In this document: positions 46,984 to 57,982 of the stretch, in pieces
How positions within the stretch are numbered: the stretch's first letter is position 1
Layout of the letters: every line of letters begins with the position of its first letter
Assembly (NCBI RefSeq): GCF_030064125.1
Contig: NZ_CP125957.1
Coordinates: 496,001-560,000 of the forward strand
From: Pseudomonas sp. G2-4
GTDB taxonomy: Bacteria > Pseudomonadota > Gammaproteobacteria > Pseudomonadales > Pseudomonadaceae
Reading direction: 5' to 3'
DNA length: 64,000 nt
The notes under the pieces: generated by a model
Databases searched by the model: none
Seen by the model: only the letters and a program-made list of their open reading frames with translations
What the model was told of the DNA's origin: nothing
Made by a program: the position numbers and the translations under genes

Positions 46984-48321
46984 TTACAACGTCAAGGTCA
47001 ACCGCTTGACCAGCGCCCCCGGCAACAGCATCGAGGCCGTGGCCCGCTGGCTGTAGGTGCTGGCCGAGAGCAGAAGTTCCCGCTCTCGGGTCAGGCTTTC
47101 GAGTTGTGAGCCGAGCAGGCTGTAGACACTGTCATCAAAGCGCATGGTGCTGACCGGCGCCACAATCTGGCCGTTCTCGACCCAGAACGTGGCAAAGCGA
47201 GTCATGCCGGTCAGGCGTGCGGCGGGCTGGTCCGAGTAGTTCAGGTACCAGAGATTGCTGATGTACAGCCCGGTGCCGAGGCGTTCGAGGACGTCTTTCT
47301 GCTCCAGCAGTCCTTCTTGCATGACCAGCGCCGTGGGGTATTCATAGCTGCTGGCGCCGTTGGCGGTGAGGCCATATTCAGCAGCGCTGCGGGAGTTGAC
47401 CAGCCGCGCATTGGCCGTGCCCTTGGCAATCAGCGCCAGGTCATCGCGGGGATAACCTTCGTCGGAGAACGCCGGGCTCAAGGAGCCGCTGACCTGTTCG
47501 CGCAGCCACACGATGGGGCTGAAGCCGGCTTCGCTGGCGTAGAATTTCTGCAACGGACTCTGCTTGCTGGCAATCGCCCGGGCCGAGAATCCGCCCCAAC
47601 TGAGCATGCCCATGATCTCCTCCAGCGCGGCCGGCGCCAAGTAGGCGCGGTATTCGCCGGGCGGCAGCGTTCGCAATGGCCGGCCCAGAAACGCCAGTTG
47701 CTGACGGGCCTGTTCGAAGCGCTGGGCAAACCCTTCGCTGCTCCATTCGTGCCCGGCGTAACTGGCTTTCACGGCTTGGCCGTTTTCATGGAACAGGCTG
47801 AAATCGAAGTTGAAGCTATTGGCCTGATGCCAGCCGAACGCCCCCGAAGAACTGGCAAAACCGCGGCTGATGGGCCCGGCGGCGTAGAATCCCACCAAGT
47901 CCAGGCCTTCGGCGGCGCGGGTGATTTCCGCCACGGCCTGCTCGGTGTCCGGCAGCGGGTGGTCTTGTACGTTGTGGCTCTGCCAGTGGTTGTGGTTGAG
48001 CAGCAGGTACGGATCGCGGGGCAGCAGCGGCAAGGTTTCGCGCAACTGTTGCAGGCCTTCGGCCAGGCGTTGCAGGTCCGTCTCGGTTTCGCCGGACAAG
48101 GTGATCTGCAAGTCGGCATGACGCCCGTCGTCGATCAGTTTGAAGCTGACGTTGGCTTGTTGCACCTGCCCGGCCTGGCGGACCTTGCCGTGATTGAAGC
48201 GCACGAAGGCCGAGGACTCGGCGGCGTAGCCGAGGGTGAACTGTTCAGGCTCATGCAGGGCATCGCGCAGCCAGTCGACCAGCGCCTTGAACGCCCCAGC
48301 CTGATTATTGACTGTACTCAT
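46984..48321 (-). CDS. TldE/PmbA-like protein (partner subunit)
   Basis: A 445-residue protein of the TldD/PmbA family. Its start overlaps the upstream stop by one base (TGATG), so the two products are made together. It lacks the HEXXXH zinc motif seen in its neighbour, as expected for the TldE-like subunit of the heterodimer. TldD/E proteases cut unfolded or modified peptides. A role in maturing a peptide product cannot be tested from here, as no precursor gene is visible. Confidence 0.85.
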   Translation of the reverse strand: MSTVNNQAGAFKALVDWLRDALHEPEQFTLGYAAESSAFVRFNHGKVRQAGQVQQANVSFKLIDDGRHADLQITLSGETETDLQRLAEGLQQLRETLPLLPRDPYLLLNHNHWQSHNVQDHPLPDTEQAVAEITRAAEGLDLVGFYAAGPISRGFASSSGAFGWHQANSFNFDFSLFHENGQAVKASYAGHEWSSEGFAQRFEQARQQLAFLGRPLRTLPPGEYRAYLAPAALEEIMGMLSWGGFSARAIASKQSPLQKFYASEAGFSPIVWLREQVSGSLSPAFSDEGYPRDDLALIAKGTANARLVNSRSAAEYGLTANGASSYEYPTALVMQEGLLEQKDVLERLGTGLYISNLWYLNYSDQPAARLTGMTRFATFWVENGQIVAPVSTMRFDDSVYSLLGSQLESLTRERELLLSASTYSQRATASMLLPGALVKRLTLTL

Positions 48322-49763
48322 CAGGCATCTCCCCCAAACACATCAACATTGCTGAACACGCAGGCCGGTGACGCATGGCCGACGCGGATGACCTGGTTTG
48401 GTTCGCCCTTGCCACAGTTCGGCGTGCCGAGGACCTGGAAGGTGCTGGTATCGCCCACGGCCCGCAGGCTCTTCCAGAAGTATGCGGAAATGCCCCGGTA
48501 GTTGGGGTTTTTCACCACGCCCTTGAGCTCACCGTTTTCGATCAACTGGCCCCATTCGCAGCCGAACTGGAATTTGTTGCGGGCATCATCAATGGACCAG
48601 GAACGGTTGGTGCGCATCAGCACGCCGCGCTCGGTGCCTTGGATCAGCTGTTCCAGGGACTGGTCGCCGGGTTCGATGTTCAGGTTCGCCATGCGGTCGA
48701 TGGGCGGGCGGTTCCAGCCGCAGGCGCGGCTGTTGGCGACACCGTCCAGGCCGGCGCGGAATTGCGACAGCGCTCCGCCCAATGGACGCAGGAGCCGGCC
48801 TTCGCGAATCAGGAATTGTTTGCTGGCGGCGGTACCGTCGTCGTCATGGCTGTAGCTCGCCAGTTCCTCGGGAATATTCGGGTCGAACGTCACGTTCAAG
48901 AGACTGGAACCGTATTGCAGGTGTCCGAAGTCACTGGCCTTGACGAAGCTGGTGCCAGCGTAATTGCGCTCGTCCCCCAGGATGCGGTCCAGCTCTAGCG
49001 GATGGCCGATGGACTCGTGGATCTGCAGCATCATCTGGTCGGGCATCAGCAGCAGGTCACGGGGGCCTTGGGGAGTGTTCGGCGCCATCAGCAATTGCAG
49101 GGCCTGGTCGGCGATCTTCGGTGCGGCGCCGATCAGGCCGCAGCGGCTGATCACATCGAAGCCACCTTGCTGGCCGAAGTTTTCCCGGCCCAGGGTGCGG
49201 GTCTGGCTGTCGTGACCGTCGAAGGCGGTGACCTCCAGGGATGGATAGATAAAGCGCTGGGCCTGGCGCAGTTCGGCGCCGGCGCTGTTGAGGTAGATCT
49301 GCTCGACCTGGGTCAGGCCGATGCTGACTTGCCAGTTCACCAGTCGCTCGTCCTGGGGCACCGCAGCCGATTCGTCGCCGAGCAACTGGTAGCAATCGCT
49401 CAGGGATGGGAAGGTCTGGTCGAAATGGGGCGAGCAGTAATCAGCGCAGTCGCTGGACACCGGTTGCTCGCGCAAGTCGAGCAGGGCATGGGGCTTGAGC
49501 CGGCGGGCTTGTTGCTCGGCCCGCTCCAGCGCTGCTTGCAGGCCGGCCTGGGACAGATCGTTGGTGGCGGCATACGCCTCGACGCCATTGACCCGTGCGG
49601 TGAGCATCGCGCCTTCATCACGGCCCAGGCTGGGCGGTTCGGCGACATTCTTGCGCACCGACAAATGCTGGCCGGACTCGCGCACGTAACGCAGGGAAAA
49701 AAATTCAGCGCCCGTGCGCAAGGCAGCAAAACGCTGCTTGAGCTGGGTGTGGAAGTCGAACAT
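48321..49763 (-). CDS. TldD-like metalloprotease
   Basis: A 480-residue protein starting MFDFHTQLKQRF after a strong GGAGG. The zinc motif HESIGHPLELDRI lies near residue 255. Further on SRACGWNRPPIDRM and TNRSWSIDDARNKF match the family. It is the catalytic half of a TldD/TldE pair. The pair differs from the canonical tldD and pmbA genes of pseudomonads and may be a second system. Confidence 0.88.
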   Translation of the reverse strand: MFDFHTQLKQRFAALRTGAEFFSLRYVRESGQHLSVRKNVAEPPSLGRDEGAMLTARVNGVEAYAATNDLSQAGLQAALERAEQQARRLKPHALLDLREQPVSSDCADYCSPHFDQTFPSLSDCYQLLGDESAAVPQDERLVNWQVSIGLTQVEQIYLNSAGAELRQAQRFIYPSLEVTAFDGHDSQTRTLGRENFGQQGGFDVISRCGLIGAAPKIADQALQLLMAPNTPQGPRDLLLMPDQMMLQIHESIGHPLELDRILGDERNYAGTSFVKASDFGHLQYGSSLLNVTFDPNIPEELASYSHDDDGTAASKQFLIREGRLLRPLGGALSQFRAGLDGVANSRACGWNRPPIDRMANLNIEPGDQSLEQLIQGTERGVLMRTNRSWSIDDARNKFQFGCEWGQLIENGELKGVVKNPNYRGISAYFWKSLRAVGDTSTFQVLGTPNCGKGEPNQVIRVGHASPACVFSNVDVFGGDA

Positions 49764-49883
49764 GGAACCTCCTTGTCTGGAGCGAGGGTACGGCGCAGTG
49801 CGGTGCTTTGACGCGGCGGCTCTAGATTAGGCCTGGGCGGGGGAGGGATCAAGGTAGAAGGGAATTTGGGTGTCAGGTCGGAC

Positions 49884-49982
49884 GCCATCGCGAGCAAGCT
49901 CGCTCCCACAGTTGACGGTTGTCAGGCACAAAATCTGTGTCTGCCGCAGATCCAATGTGGGAGCGAGCTTGCTCGCGATGGC
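49884..49982. repeat. REPIN family B, copy 7
   Basis: Inverted pair of family B units with outer GCCATCG / CGATGGC in the gap between the tldD-like gene and the betA stop. Confidence 0.92.
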
Positions 49983-49993
49983 GGTGTGGCGCC

Positions 49994-51697
49994 TTACTGG
50001 GCAGTAGGCCCCACTTCACGCATCGGCTTACCACGCACCGGCGCGTCGCCAGCGATGTAGTACGGCGCGGTGCTGCGTGGCAATGGCTTGCGACCACGGA
50101 TCTTGTCGGCGATTTTCTCGGCGATCATGATCGTCGGCGCGTTCAGGTTGCCGGTGGTGATGATCGGCATGATCGAGGCATCCACCACGCGCAGTCCCTG
50201 CATGCCATGCACACGACCTTCACCATCCACCACCGCCATGTCGTCGGTGCCCATCTTGCACGAGCAGGAGGGGTGGAACGCGGTTTCGGCGTGTTCGCGG
50301 ATGAACTGGTCGAGTTGCTCGTCGGTCTGCACCTCGATGCCCGGGCTGATCTCGCGACCACGGAACGGGTCGAGCGCCGGCTGTTGCATGATCTCGCGGG
50401 TCAGGCGGATGCCGTCGCGAAATTCTTGCCAGTCTTGCTCGGTGGCCATGTAGTTGAACAGGATGCTCGGGTACTGGCGTGGGTCCTTGGACTTGACCTG
50501 GACCCGGCCACGGCTTGGCGAACGCATGGAACCCATGTGCGCCTGGAAGCCATGTTCCTTCACCCCGTTGCTGCCGTTGTAGTTAATCGCCACCGGCAGG
50601 AAGTGATACTGGATGTTCGGCCAATCGAAATCCGGTCGGGTGCGGATGAAACCGCCGGCCTCGAACTGGTTGCTGGCGCCGATGCCGGTGCCGTTGAACA
50701 GCCACTCGGCACCAATGGCCGGCTGGTTGTACCAGAGCAGCGACGGGTACAGCGAAACCGGTTGGGTGCAGGCGTATTGCAGGTAAAGCTCAAGGTGATC
50801 CTGGAGGTTTTCGCCGACGCCCGGCAGGTCGTGGACCACCGGGATGTCGAGGCTTTCCAGCAATTTGGCCGGACCGACGCCGGAGCGTTGCAGGATCTGG
50901 GGCGAGGCGATGGCGCCGGAACACAGCAGCACTTCCTTGCGCGCCCGGGCCTCGACGCGCTCTTCGGCAGCCCCCACCAGGTAACGCACGCCGACGGCAC
51001 GTTTGCCTTCGAACACGATCTTGTCGGTCAGGGCGTGGGTGACGATGGTCAGCGTCGAGCGCTTCTTGGCGATGTCCAGGTAACCGCGCGCGGTGCTGGC
51101 GCGACGGCCGTTGGGCGTGACGGTGCGGTCCATCGGGCCGAAACCTTCTTGCTGGTAGCCGTTGAGGTCGTCGGTACGCGGGTAACCGGCCTGTACGCCG
51201 GCTTCGACCATGGCGTGGAACAGTGGGTTGTTACCGGCCTTGGGCGTGGTCACGCTGACCGGGCCGTCACCGCCGTGATAGTCGTTCGGACCGATGTCGC
51301 GGGTTTCGGCTTTGCGGAAGTACGGCAGGCAGTCCGGATAGGCCCAGTCTTCCAGGCCAGGCAGTTTGGCCCAGTTGTCGTAATCCAGGGCGTTGCCGCG
51401 GATGTAGCACATGCCGTTGATCAGCGAAGAACCGCCCAGGCCCTTGCCTCGACCGCACTCCATCCGGCGACCGTTCATGTGCGGCTCCGGGTCGGTCTCG
51501 TAGGCCCAGTTGTAGCGCCGGCCCTGCAGCGGGAACGCCAGGGCGGCGGGCATTTGCGTGCGGAAGTCCAGGCGATAGTCCGGGCCGCCGGCCTCGAGCA
51601 GCAGGACGGTGACGCCCTCGTCTTCGGTCAGGCGGGTGGCCAGGGTGTTACCGGCCGAGCCGGCACCGATGATGATGTAATCGAATACGTGGGACAT
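49994..51697 (-). CDS. betA: choline dehydrogenase
   Basis: A 567-residue GMC-type flavoprotein that oxidises choline to betaine aldehyde. It has the FAD motif [17 protein letters not shown] at the N-terminus, [19 protein letters not shown] near residue 90 and the C-terminal HPSCSCKMG with active-site His. The ATG at 51697 follows AGAGGG; a GTG nine bases upstream is less likely. The betI, betB, betA order is usual in pseudomonads. A REPIN separates betB and betA. Confidence 0.96.
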   Translation of the reverse strand: MSHVFDYIIIGAGSAGNTLATRLTEDEGVTVLLLEAGGPDYRLDFRTQMPAALAFPLQGRRYNWAYETDPEPHMNGRRMECGRGKGLGGSSLINGMCYIRGNALDYDNWAKLPGLEDWAYPDCLPYFRKAETRDIGPNDYHGGDGPVSVTTPKAGNNPLFHAMVEAGVQAGYPRTDDLNGYQQEGFGPMDRTVTPNGRRASTARGYLDIAKKRSTLTIVTHALTDKIVFEGKRAVGVRYLVGAAEERVEARARKEVLLCSGAIASPQILQRSGVGPAKLLESLDIPVVHDLPGVGENLQDHLELYLQYACTQPVSLYPSLLWYNQPAIGAEWLFNGTGIGASNQFEAGGFIRTRPDFDWPNIQYHFLPVAINYNGSNGVKEHGFQAHMGSMRSPSRGRVQVKSKDPRQYPSILFNYMATEQDWQEFRDGIRLTREIMQQPALDPFRGREISPGIEVQTDEQLDQFIREHAETAFHPSCSCKMGTDDMAVVDGEGRVHGMQGLRVVDASIMPIITTGNLNAPTIMIAEKIADKIRGRKPLPRSTAPYYIAGDAPVRGKPMREVGPTAQ

Positions 51698-51750
51698 GAA
51701 ATGCACCCTCTTTTTGAATTGGGTTCAGGTCGCGGTTGCCGAGTGCCTTG

Positions 51751-51881
51751 GTGGCGAGGGAGCTTGCTCCCGCTCGGCTGCGCAGCAGTCGCAAGATCTG
51801 CGACTGTGGTCTGTCTGAATGACTGTGGTGCCTGAAGTCGGGGCTGCTTCGCAGCCCAGCGGGAGCAAGCTCCCTCGCCAC
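51751..51881. repeat. REPIN family A, copy 8
   Basis: Inverted pair of family A units inside the bet operon between betB and betA; it may reduce betA output relative to betB. Confidence 0.93.
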
Positions 51882-51911
51882 AACAGCGTTCACTCAAGGC
51901 CTCTTGTCAGA

Positions 51912-53384
<1,473 letters not shown>

Positions 53385-53463
53385 AAAGTCCTCGCAAGTG
53401 CATAAGTGGTTGGCTGGCCACCGGGCGTGTCGTTTACAGCTGACTACGCAGTTCGGCGACGGT

Positions 53464-54084
53464 TCAGGAGCCGAGCGGTTCTGTGTGCTCTGGTGCCCCT
53501 GCTTTGGCCAATTGGAAATCCATGTATTCGTAAGCGATCCGGTGTGCCTGGGCGGTATCGAACGCGTCTCCCGACAGCGCCCCGCGCAGCCACAAACCGT
53601 CAATCAGGGCGGCCAGGCCCCGTGCCGCGCTGCGAGCCTCATCGAGGGGCAGCACGCGGCGGAACTGACTGCACAGGTTGGAATACAGACGGTGATCGTT
53701 GATCCGCTGCAACCTGTGCAATGACGGGTGATGCATGCTGGTGGCCCAGAAGGCCAGCCAGGTTTTCATTGCCGGGCCATTGACCTGGCTGGCGTCGAAG
53801 TTGCCTTCGATGATCACCTTCAAGTGAGCCCGCGGGCTCGAATCCTCAAGCGCGCGACGGCGCGCGGTGACGTTCTCGCTCAGGACAGTCATCAGATACT
53901 GGGCCGTGGCCGCGATCAGGCCATTCTTGTCCTGAAAGTAGTGACTGATGATGCCGTTGGAAACACCGGCCAAACGGGCGATCAGCGCAATGCTGGCGTC
54001 CCCCATCCCGACCTGATCGACCGCTTGCAGCGTGGCTTCGATCAATTGCTGGCGGCGGATGGGTTGCATACCGACCTTGGGCAT
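53464..54084 (-). CDS. betI: BetI, TetR-family choline-responsive repressor
   Basis: A 206-residue regulator. The N-terminal helix-turn-helix is [20 protein letters not shown] at about residue 32, followed by the BetI-type ligand domain with [16 protein letters not shown]. In other bacteria choline relieves its repression of the bet genes. It is the first gene of betIBA and is preceded by a matching palindrome. Confidence 0.95.
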   Translation of the reverse strand: MPKVGMQPIRRQQLIEATLQAVDQVGMGDASIALIARLAGVSNGIISHYFQDKNGLIAATAQYLMTVLSENVTARRRALEDSSPRAHLKVIIEGNFDASQVNGPAMKTWLAFWATSMHHPSLHRLQRINDHRLYSNLCSQFRRVLPLDEARSAARGLAALIDGLWLRGALSGDAFDTAQAHRIAYEYMDFQLAKAGAPEHTEPLGS

Positions 54085-54154
54085 CTAGCACATCTCCTTA
54101 GGCCATCCGGTGGGCGAGTGTCGCCTGCCGGATTGAAAGCCAGTCTATTTTGTT

Positions 54155-54174
54155 TTGATTGAACGTTCAATCAA
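54155..54174. promoter_or_regulatory. BetI operator candidate
   Basis: A perfect 20-base palindrome TTGATTGAACGTTCAATCAA lies 70 bases upstream of betI. Its arms resemble the known BetI site in other bacteria. A -35-like TTGATT is part of it, so binding should block the betIBA promoter. Confidence 0.82.
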
Positions 54175-54309
54175 CAAAAACAAAGTTCTATGACAAGTCA
54201 TCGCTGTTTGCCGGGATTTCCTTGTGTGAAAACCCGCAGCATCAGGGGCGAGGACTTTTTCGGGATGTCTTTATAACACTCGTCGGTTGGATGCCGAGCA
54301 AACGGTTGT

Positions 54310-54437
54310 GTGGCGAGGGAGCTTGCTCCCGCTGGGTTGCGAAGCGACCCCAATCAGGCACCGGAGGTTTTCAGCTGTACCGAGTCAACCGGTTTACGGC
54401 TGCTGCGCAGCCGAGCGGGAGCAAGCTCCCTCGCCAC
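54310..54437. repeat. REPIN family A, copy 9
   Basis: Inverted pair of family A units between the BetI operator and the terminator of the cbcXWV operon. Confidence 0.93.
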
Positions 54438-54473
54438 AGGGGGGCAGTGTCAGGGCGGAATGTCTGCACAAAC

Positions 54474-54504
54474 AAAAACGCCGCGATCCTCTCGCGGCGT
54501 TTTT
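54474..54504. terminator. bidirectional terminator after cbcV
   Basis: A-rich stretch AAAAACGCCGCGA, loop TCCTC, then TCGCGGCGTTTTT, giving T-runs in both directions. It lies 13 bases past the cbcV stop and would end the cbcXWV transcript. Confidence 0.88.
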
Positions 54505-54517
54505 GTGGGGGTTGGGC

Positions 54518-55696
54518 TCAGCCCAGGTTCTTGCCGAGCAGGGCGTGGTACAGCTCGCTGTCACCCAGGATCCCGACGACTTTCTGGTTATCGTGCAGCA
54601 CCAGTTTATTGCCGGTCTGGTAGCGGATCTGCAAGGCGTCGCGCATGCCGATATTGGAATCCACCAGGGTCGGCCGGCGACCCAGTTCTTCGACGGCTTG
54701 GCCCGGTGCCCAGTTTTGCAGGTCCAGCGCCGCGCCGTTCTGGCGGGCGCCCTTGATGGTGTTGCCCTCGGCCAGGTCGAGCCAGGAATCGCCGCCCGGG
54801 TCCAGGCACACCGATCCATTGATGCGCTTGCAGTTATCCAGGGTGCGCATCAGGCTGCGCCCGCAAAGTACGTTGAGCGGGTTGGTGTGGGCAACGAAGG
54901 TGCGCACGTAGTCGTCCGCCGGATTCAATACGATTTCTTCCGGCTTGCTGTATTGGATGATCCGGCCGTCTTTCATGATCGCGATGCGACTGCCCAGCTT
55001 CAGGGCTTCGTCGAGGTCGTGGCTGACGAACACGATGGTCTTGCTCAGCTTGCGTTGCAGCTCCAGCAGTTCATCCTGCAGGCCTTGGCGAATCAGCGGG
55101 TCGAGGGCCGAGAAGGGTTCGTCCATCAGCAGGATGTCGGCGTCCATTGCCAGGGCGCGGGCCAGGCCGACCCGTTGCTGCATGCCGCCGGACAACTCGT
55201 TGGGTTTCTTGTTGCGCCATTGGGTCAGGCCCACCAGCTCAAGCTTCTCATCCACCAGCTTGCGTCGGTCCTTCTCCGGGCGGCCCTGCATTTCCAGGCC
55301 GAAGCTGATGTTCTCGCGCACCGTCAGCCAAGGCATCAGGGCGAACTTCTGGAACACCATGGCGATGCGTTTGGTGCGCATCATCTTCAATTCGGCGGGG
55401 GTGCAGGAGGCGATGTCGATCTGCCGGCCTTCGTGTTCGACGAACAACTTGCCGCGACTCACGGTGTTCAAGCCGTTGATGCAGCGCAGGAGGCTGGATT
55501 TGCCGGAGCCGGACAGGCCCATCAACACGCAGATTTCGCCTTTTTCGACATCCAGGCTGGCTTTTTCAACGCCAACGATTTGCCCGGTTTTCTTCAGGAT
55601 TTCGTTGCGGGTCATGCCCTGGTCGAGCAGTTTCAGGGCCTCGCGTGGATCCTTGGAGAAGATCACGTCGACTTCTTCGAAGCGGATTATGCTCAT
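54518..55696 (-). CDS. cbcV: choline/betaine/carnitine ABC transporter ATPase
   Basis: A 392-residue ATPase of the OpuA/ProV type. Walker A GLSGSGKSS is near residue 60, the signature ELSGGMQQR near 167 and Walker B ILLMDEPFSALDP near 187. The C-terminal about 110 residues look like a CBS pair used in osmotic or ionic sensing. It overlaps the permease gene by four bases (ATGA). It powers uptake of choline, betaine or carnitine by CbcW with CbcX. Confidence 0.92.
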   Translation of the reverse strand: MSIIRFEEVDVIFSKDPREALKLLDQGMTRNEILKKTGQIVGVEKASLDVEKGEICVLMGLSGSGKSSLLRCINGLNTVSRGKLFVEHEGRQIDIASCTPAELKMMRTKRIAMVFQKFALMPWLTVRENISFGLEMQGRPEKDRRKLVDEKLELVGLTQWRNKKPNELSGGMQQRVGLARALAMDADILLMDEPFSALDPLIRQGLQDELLELQRKLSKTIVFVSHDLDEALKLGSRIAIMKDGRIIQYSKPEEIVLNPADDYVRTFVAHTNPLNVLCGRSLMRTLDNCKRINGSVCLDPGGDSWLDLAEGNTIKGARQNGAALDLQNWAPGQAVEELGRRPTLVDSNIGMRDALQIRYQTGNKLVLHDNQKVVGILGDSELYHALLGKNLG

Positions 55697-56538
55697 GCGT
55701 CACCCCCTACTTTAGCGTCGGGTTGCTTGCAGATTCGGTCGAGCATGATCGCCAGCAGTACGATCGCCAGGCCAGCTTCGAAGCCCAGGGCGATATCGGC
55801 GGTGTTCAGTGCGTTGACCACGGGTTTGCCCAGGCCGTCGGCGCCCACCAGTGCGGCGATCACCACCATCGACAACGACAGCATGATGCACTGGGTAACG
55901 CCGGCCGCGATGCTTGGCATCGCGTGGGGTAGTTCAATGCGCGACAGGAGCTGGCGACGGGAGCAGCCAAAGGCTTTGCCGGCGTCCATCAGTTCCTCCG
56001 GAACGTCGCGGATACCCAGGTAGGTCAAGCGAATGGGCGCGGCAATCGCGAACACCACCGTGGAGATCAGGCCTGGGACCACACCCAGACCGAAAAGGGT
56101 CAGGGTAGGAATGAGGTACACGAAGGTCGGTACGGTTTGCATCAGATCGAGCACCGGACGCATCAGTGTGTAGAACATCGGCTTGTGCGCGGCAATAATG
56201 CCCAGCGGCACGCCGATCAGTACGCAGACCAGGGTCGCGAACAGCACTTGGGCGAGGGTTTCCATGGTCTCCTGCCAGTAACCCAGGTTCAGGATCAGCA
56301 GGAAGGAGGCGATGACGAAGACGGTCAGGCCCCATTTGCGTTGGATAAAGTGAGCCAGCAGTGCGATGAGGCCGATCAAGGCCAGTGGGTTGAACCAGGT
56401 CAGCGCGAACGTCACGCCGTGAATCATCGTTTCCAGAAACAGCGCGATCGCGTCGAAGGTGTCGGCGCCATTTTGCGTCAACCATTCGACGAAGCTCGCG
56501 ATGTACTGGCCTAAGGGTATTTTCTGATCAATCAGCAT
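55693..56538 (-). CDS. cbcW: choline/betaine/carnitine ABC transporter permease
   Basis: A 281-residue inner-membrane protein with about six to seven segments, of the BPD_transp_1 type. The EAA-like loop that contacts the ATPase is DVPEELMDAGKAFGCSRRQL. I chose MLIDQKIPLGQYIA at 56538; an ATG at 56556 is possible. A 69-base spacer with a hairpin separates it from cbcX. Confidence 0.92.
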   Translation of the reverse strand: MLIDQKIPLGQYIASFVEWLTQNGADTFDAIALFLETMIHGVTFALTWFNPLALIGLIALLAHFIQRKWGLTVFVIASFLLILNLGYWQETMETLAQVLFATLVCVLIGVPLGIIAAHKPMFYTLMRPVLDLMQTVPTFVYLIPTLTLFGLGVVPGLISTVVFAIAAPIRLTYLGIRDVPEELMDAGKAFGCSRRQLLSRIELPHAMPSIAAGVTQCIMLSLSMVVIAALVGADGLGKPVVNALNTADIALGFEAGLAIVLLAIMLDRICKQPDAKVGGDA

Positions 56539-56570
56539 GGTAGTGAACGTCCGCATGCAAGGGATAAACA

Positions 56571-56596
56571 GCCCGGGCGAGTGAAAACCCGCCCGG
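56571..56596 (-). terminator. intercistronic hairpin between cbcX and cbcW
   Basis: GCCCGGGCG and CGCCCGGC flank a 9-base loop just past the cbcX stop. There is no T-run. Such hairpins after binding-protein genes often stabilise that part of the mRNA so that it is made in excess. Confidence 0.6.
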
Positions 56597-56606
56597 CATA
56601 AAAGCG

Positions 56607-57554
56607 TTACTGCGCGAGCTTGGCTTTCACGGCCTCCAGGCCTGGTTTACCGTCAATGGTGGTCACGCCAGCGAGCCAGGTATCGAGTACCTGTGGGTTT
56701 TTCTTCAGCCAGGCCTTGGCGGCGGCTTCAGGTTTCATCTTGTCGTCGAGCACGTTGCCCATCAGCGTGCTTTCCATGTCGACGGTGAATTCAAGGTTTT
56801 TCAACAGTTGGCCGACGTTGCTGCATTCCTGGCTGTAGCCCTTGCGGGTGTTGGTCGCCACGGTGGCGGCACCGAAGTCCGGGCCGAAGAAATCGTCGCC
56901 GCCGGTCAGGTATTGAATCTGGAAGCGCGTGTTCATCGGGTGTGGTGCCCAGCCGAGGAACACCACATCGGTGCCGCGCTTGGAGGCGCGGTCGACCTGC
57001 GAAAGCATGCCCGCTTCACTCGACTCGACGACCTTGAAACCTGCGTCCTTCAGGCCAAAGGCGTTCTTTTCGATCATGCTCTGGATCAGGCGGTTGCCGT
57101 CGTTACCGGGCTCGATCCCGTAGATCTTGCCGTCCAGTTCTTTCTTGAATTTGGGGATGTCGGCGAAGTCATGCAGCCCCTTGTCGTACAGGGCCTGAGG
57201 CACGGCGAGGGTGTACTTGGCGCCCTTGAGGTTGGTGCGCACGGTTTCCACGGTGCCGGCTTCGCGGTAGGCCTTGATGTCGTTTTCCATGGTCGGCATC
57301 CAGTTGCCGAGGAATACGTCCATGTTCTTGCCGTCGGCCAGGGACTTGTACGTCACGGGCACGGAAATCATGGTGGTCTTGGTCTTGTAGCCCAGAGCGT
57401 CGAGAACCACGCTGGTGGTGGCGGTGGTCACGGTGATGTCGGTCCAGCCGACGTCGGAGAAGTTGACGGTGCTGCACTGTGCGGGTTCTGCAGCGTTGGC
57501 CAGCATCGGAAGACTCAGCATGGCGGCCAACAACAACGGCTTGGAACCTTTCAT
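56607..57554 (-). CDS. cbcX: choline/betaine/carnitine periplasmic binding protein
   Basis: A 315-residue OpuAC-type protein with a signal peptide (residues 1-22, LLLAAMLSLPMLANA then AEPAQ). The mature part has NFSDVGWTDITVTTATTS, the VFLGNWMPTMENDI aromatic site and FLGWAPHPMNTRF. The tryptophans form an aromatic cage for quaternary amines. The ATG at 57554 follows AGGAG. It is the first gene of the cbcXWV operon. Confidence 0.93.
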   Translation of the reverse strand: MKGSKPLLLAAMLSLPMLANAAEPAQCSTVNFSDVGWTDITVTTATTSVVLDALGYKTKTTMISVPVTYKSLADGKNMDVFLGNWMPTMENDIKAYREAGTVETVRTNLKGAKYTLAVPQALYDKGLHDFADIPKFKKELDGKIYGIEPGNDGNRLIQSMIEKNAFGLKDAGFKVVESSEAGMLSQVDRASKRGTDVVFLGWAPHPMNTRFQIQYLTGGDDFFGPDFGAATVATNTRKGYSQECSNVGQLLKNLEFTVDMESTLMGNVLDDKMKPEAAAKAWLKKNPQVLDTWLAGVTTIDGKPGLEAVKAKLAQ

Positions 57555-57706
57555 GGGTGGACTCCTGGTGTTTTCTCGGCGGTGTCCGATCAGGACAGCC
57601 GCGCGCTTCTTTTGGATGTTGCGGTTGGTGGCGCGTGGGCACTCTCTGACACGCGGCCTTGCAAACGAGCCGTAACCGATCATGTACCAGTGCAAATCTG
57701 ACGCCT

Positions 57707-57748
57707 ACAGGGTGGGTCGTATCCAGTACAGGGAGGGTCGCATCCAGT
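57707..57748. promoter_or_regulatory. pair of 21-bp direct repeats upstream of cbcX (AraC-type site candidate)
   Basis: ACAGGGTGGGTCGTATCCAG and ACAGGGAGGGTCGCATCCAG follow each other exactly 21 bases apart, 19 of 21 positions equal. They lie about 150 bases before cbcX and 235 bases before sdaB. Two helical turns apart is the usual spacing for AraC-family half sites, so GbdR is a candidate. Confidence 0.55.
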
Positions 57749-57935
57749 GTCGGTGACGTCGTTTATAGGTTTTTTCCGGCCTCGGCAGCCCTCTGATCTG
57801 CAAAAAAACGGCGTAAAACCGGGGTAAAAGCCTGGCGGCGTTGCTGGGCATGATTGCGTCGGTGTCAGACGTCGACCTCCAAAGCAAAAAACGGATGATG
57901 CGGGCATCCCGGCGTTGAGCGTAGCAGCTCCGTCA

Positions 57936-57955
57936 CCGGGCGCTCTTGCGCCCGG
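57936..57955 (+). promoter_or_regulatory. hairpin in the sdaB leader
   Basis: CCGGGCGC-TCTT-GCGCCCGG, a perfect eight-pair stem 27 bases before the sdaB start. It could affect mRNA stability or translation. The rest of the 428-base gap between cbcX and sdaB holds only the direct repeats. Confidence 0.45.
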
Positions 57956-57982
57956 ATGTGCCCGTTCTGGAGGTTCTCTGCC

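Noticed and set aside
47317-49811. Plus-strand frames opposite the TldE/TldD-like genes
   Set aside because: Antisense to genes with family motifs and a translational overlap.
49919-51835. 638-codon plus-strand frame opposite betA
   Set aside because: It starts in a REPIN and runs antisense to betA; composition is that of a shadow frame.
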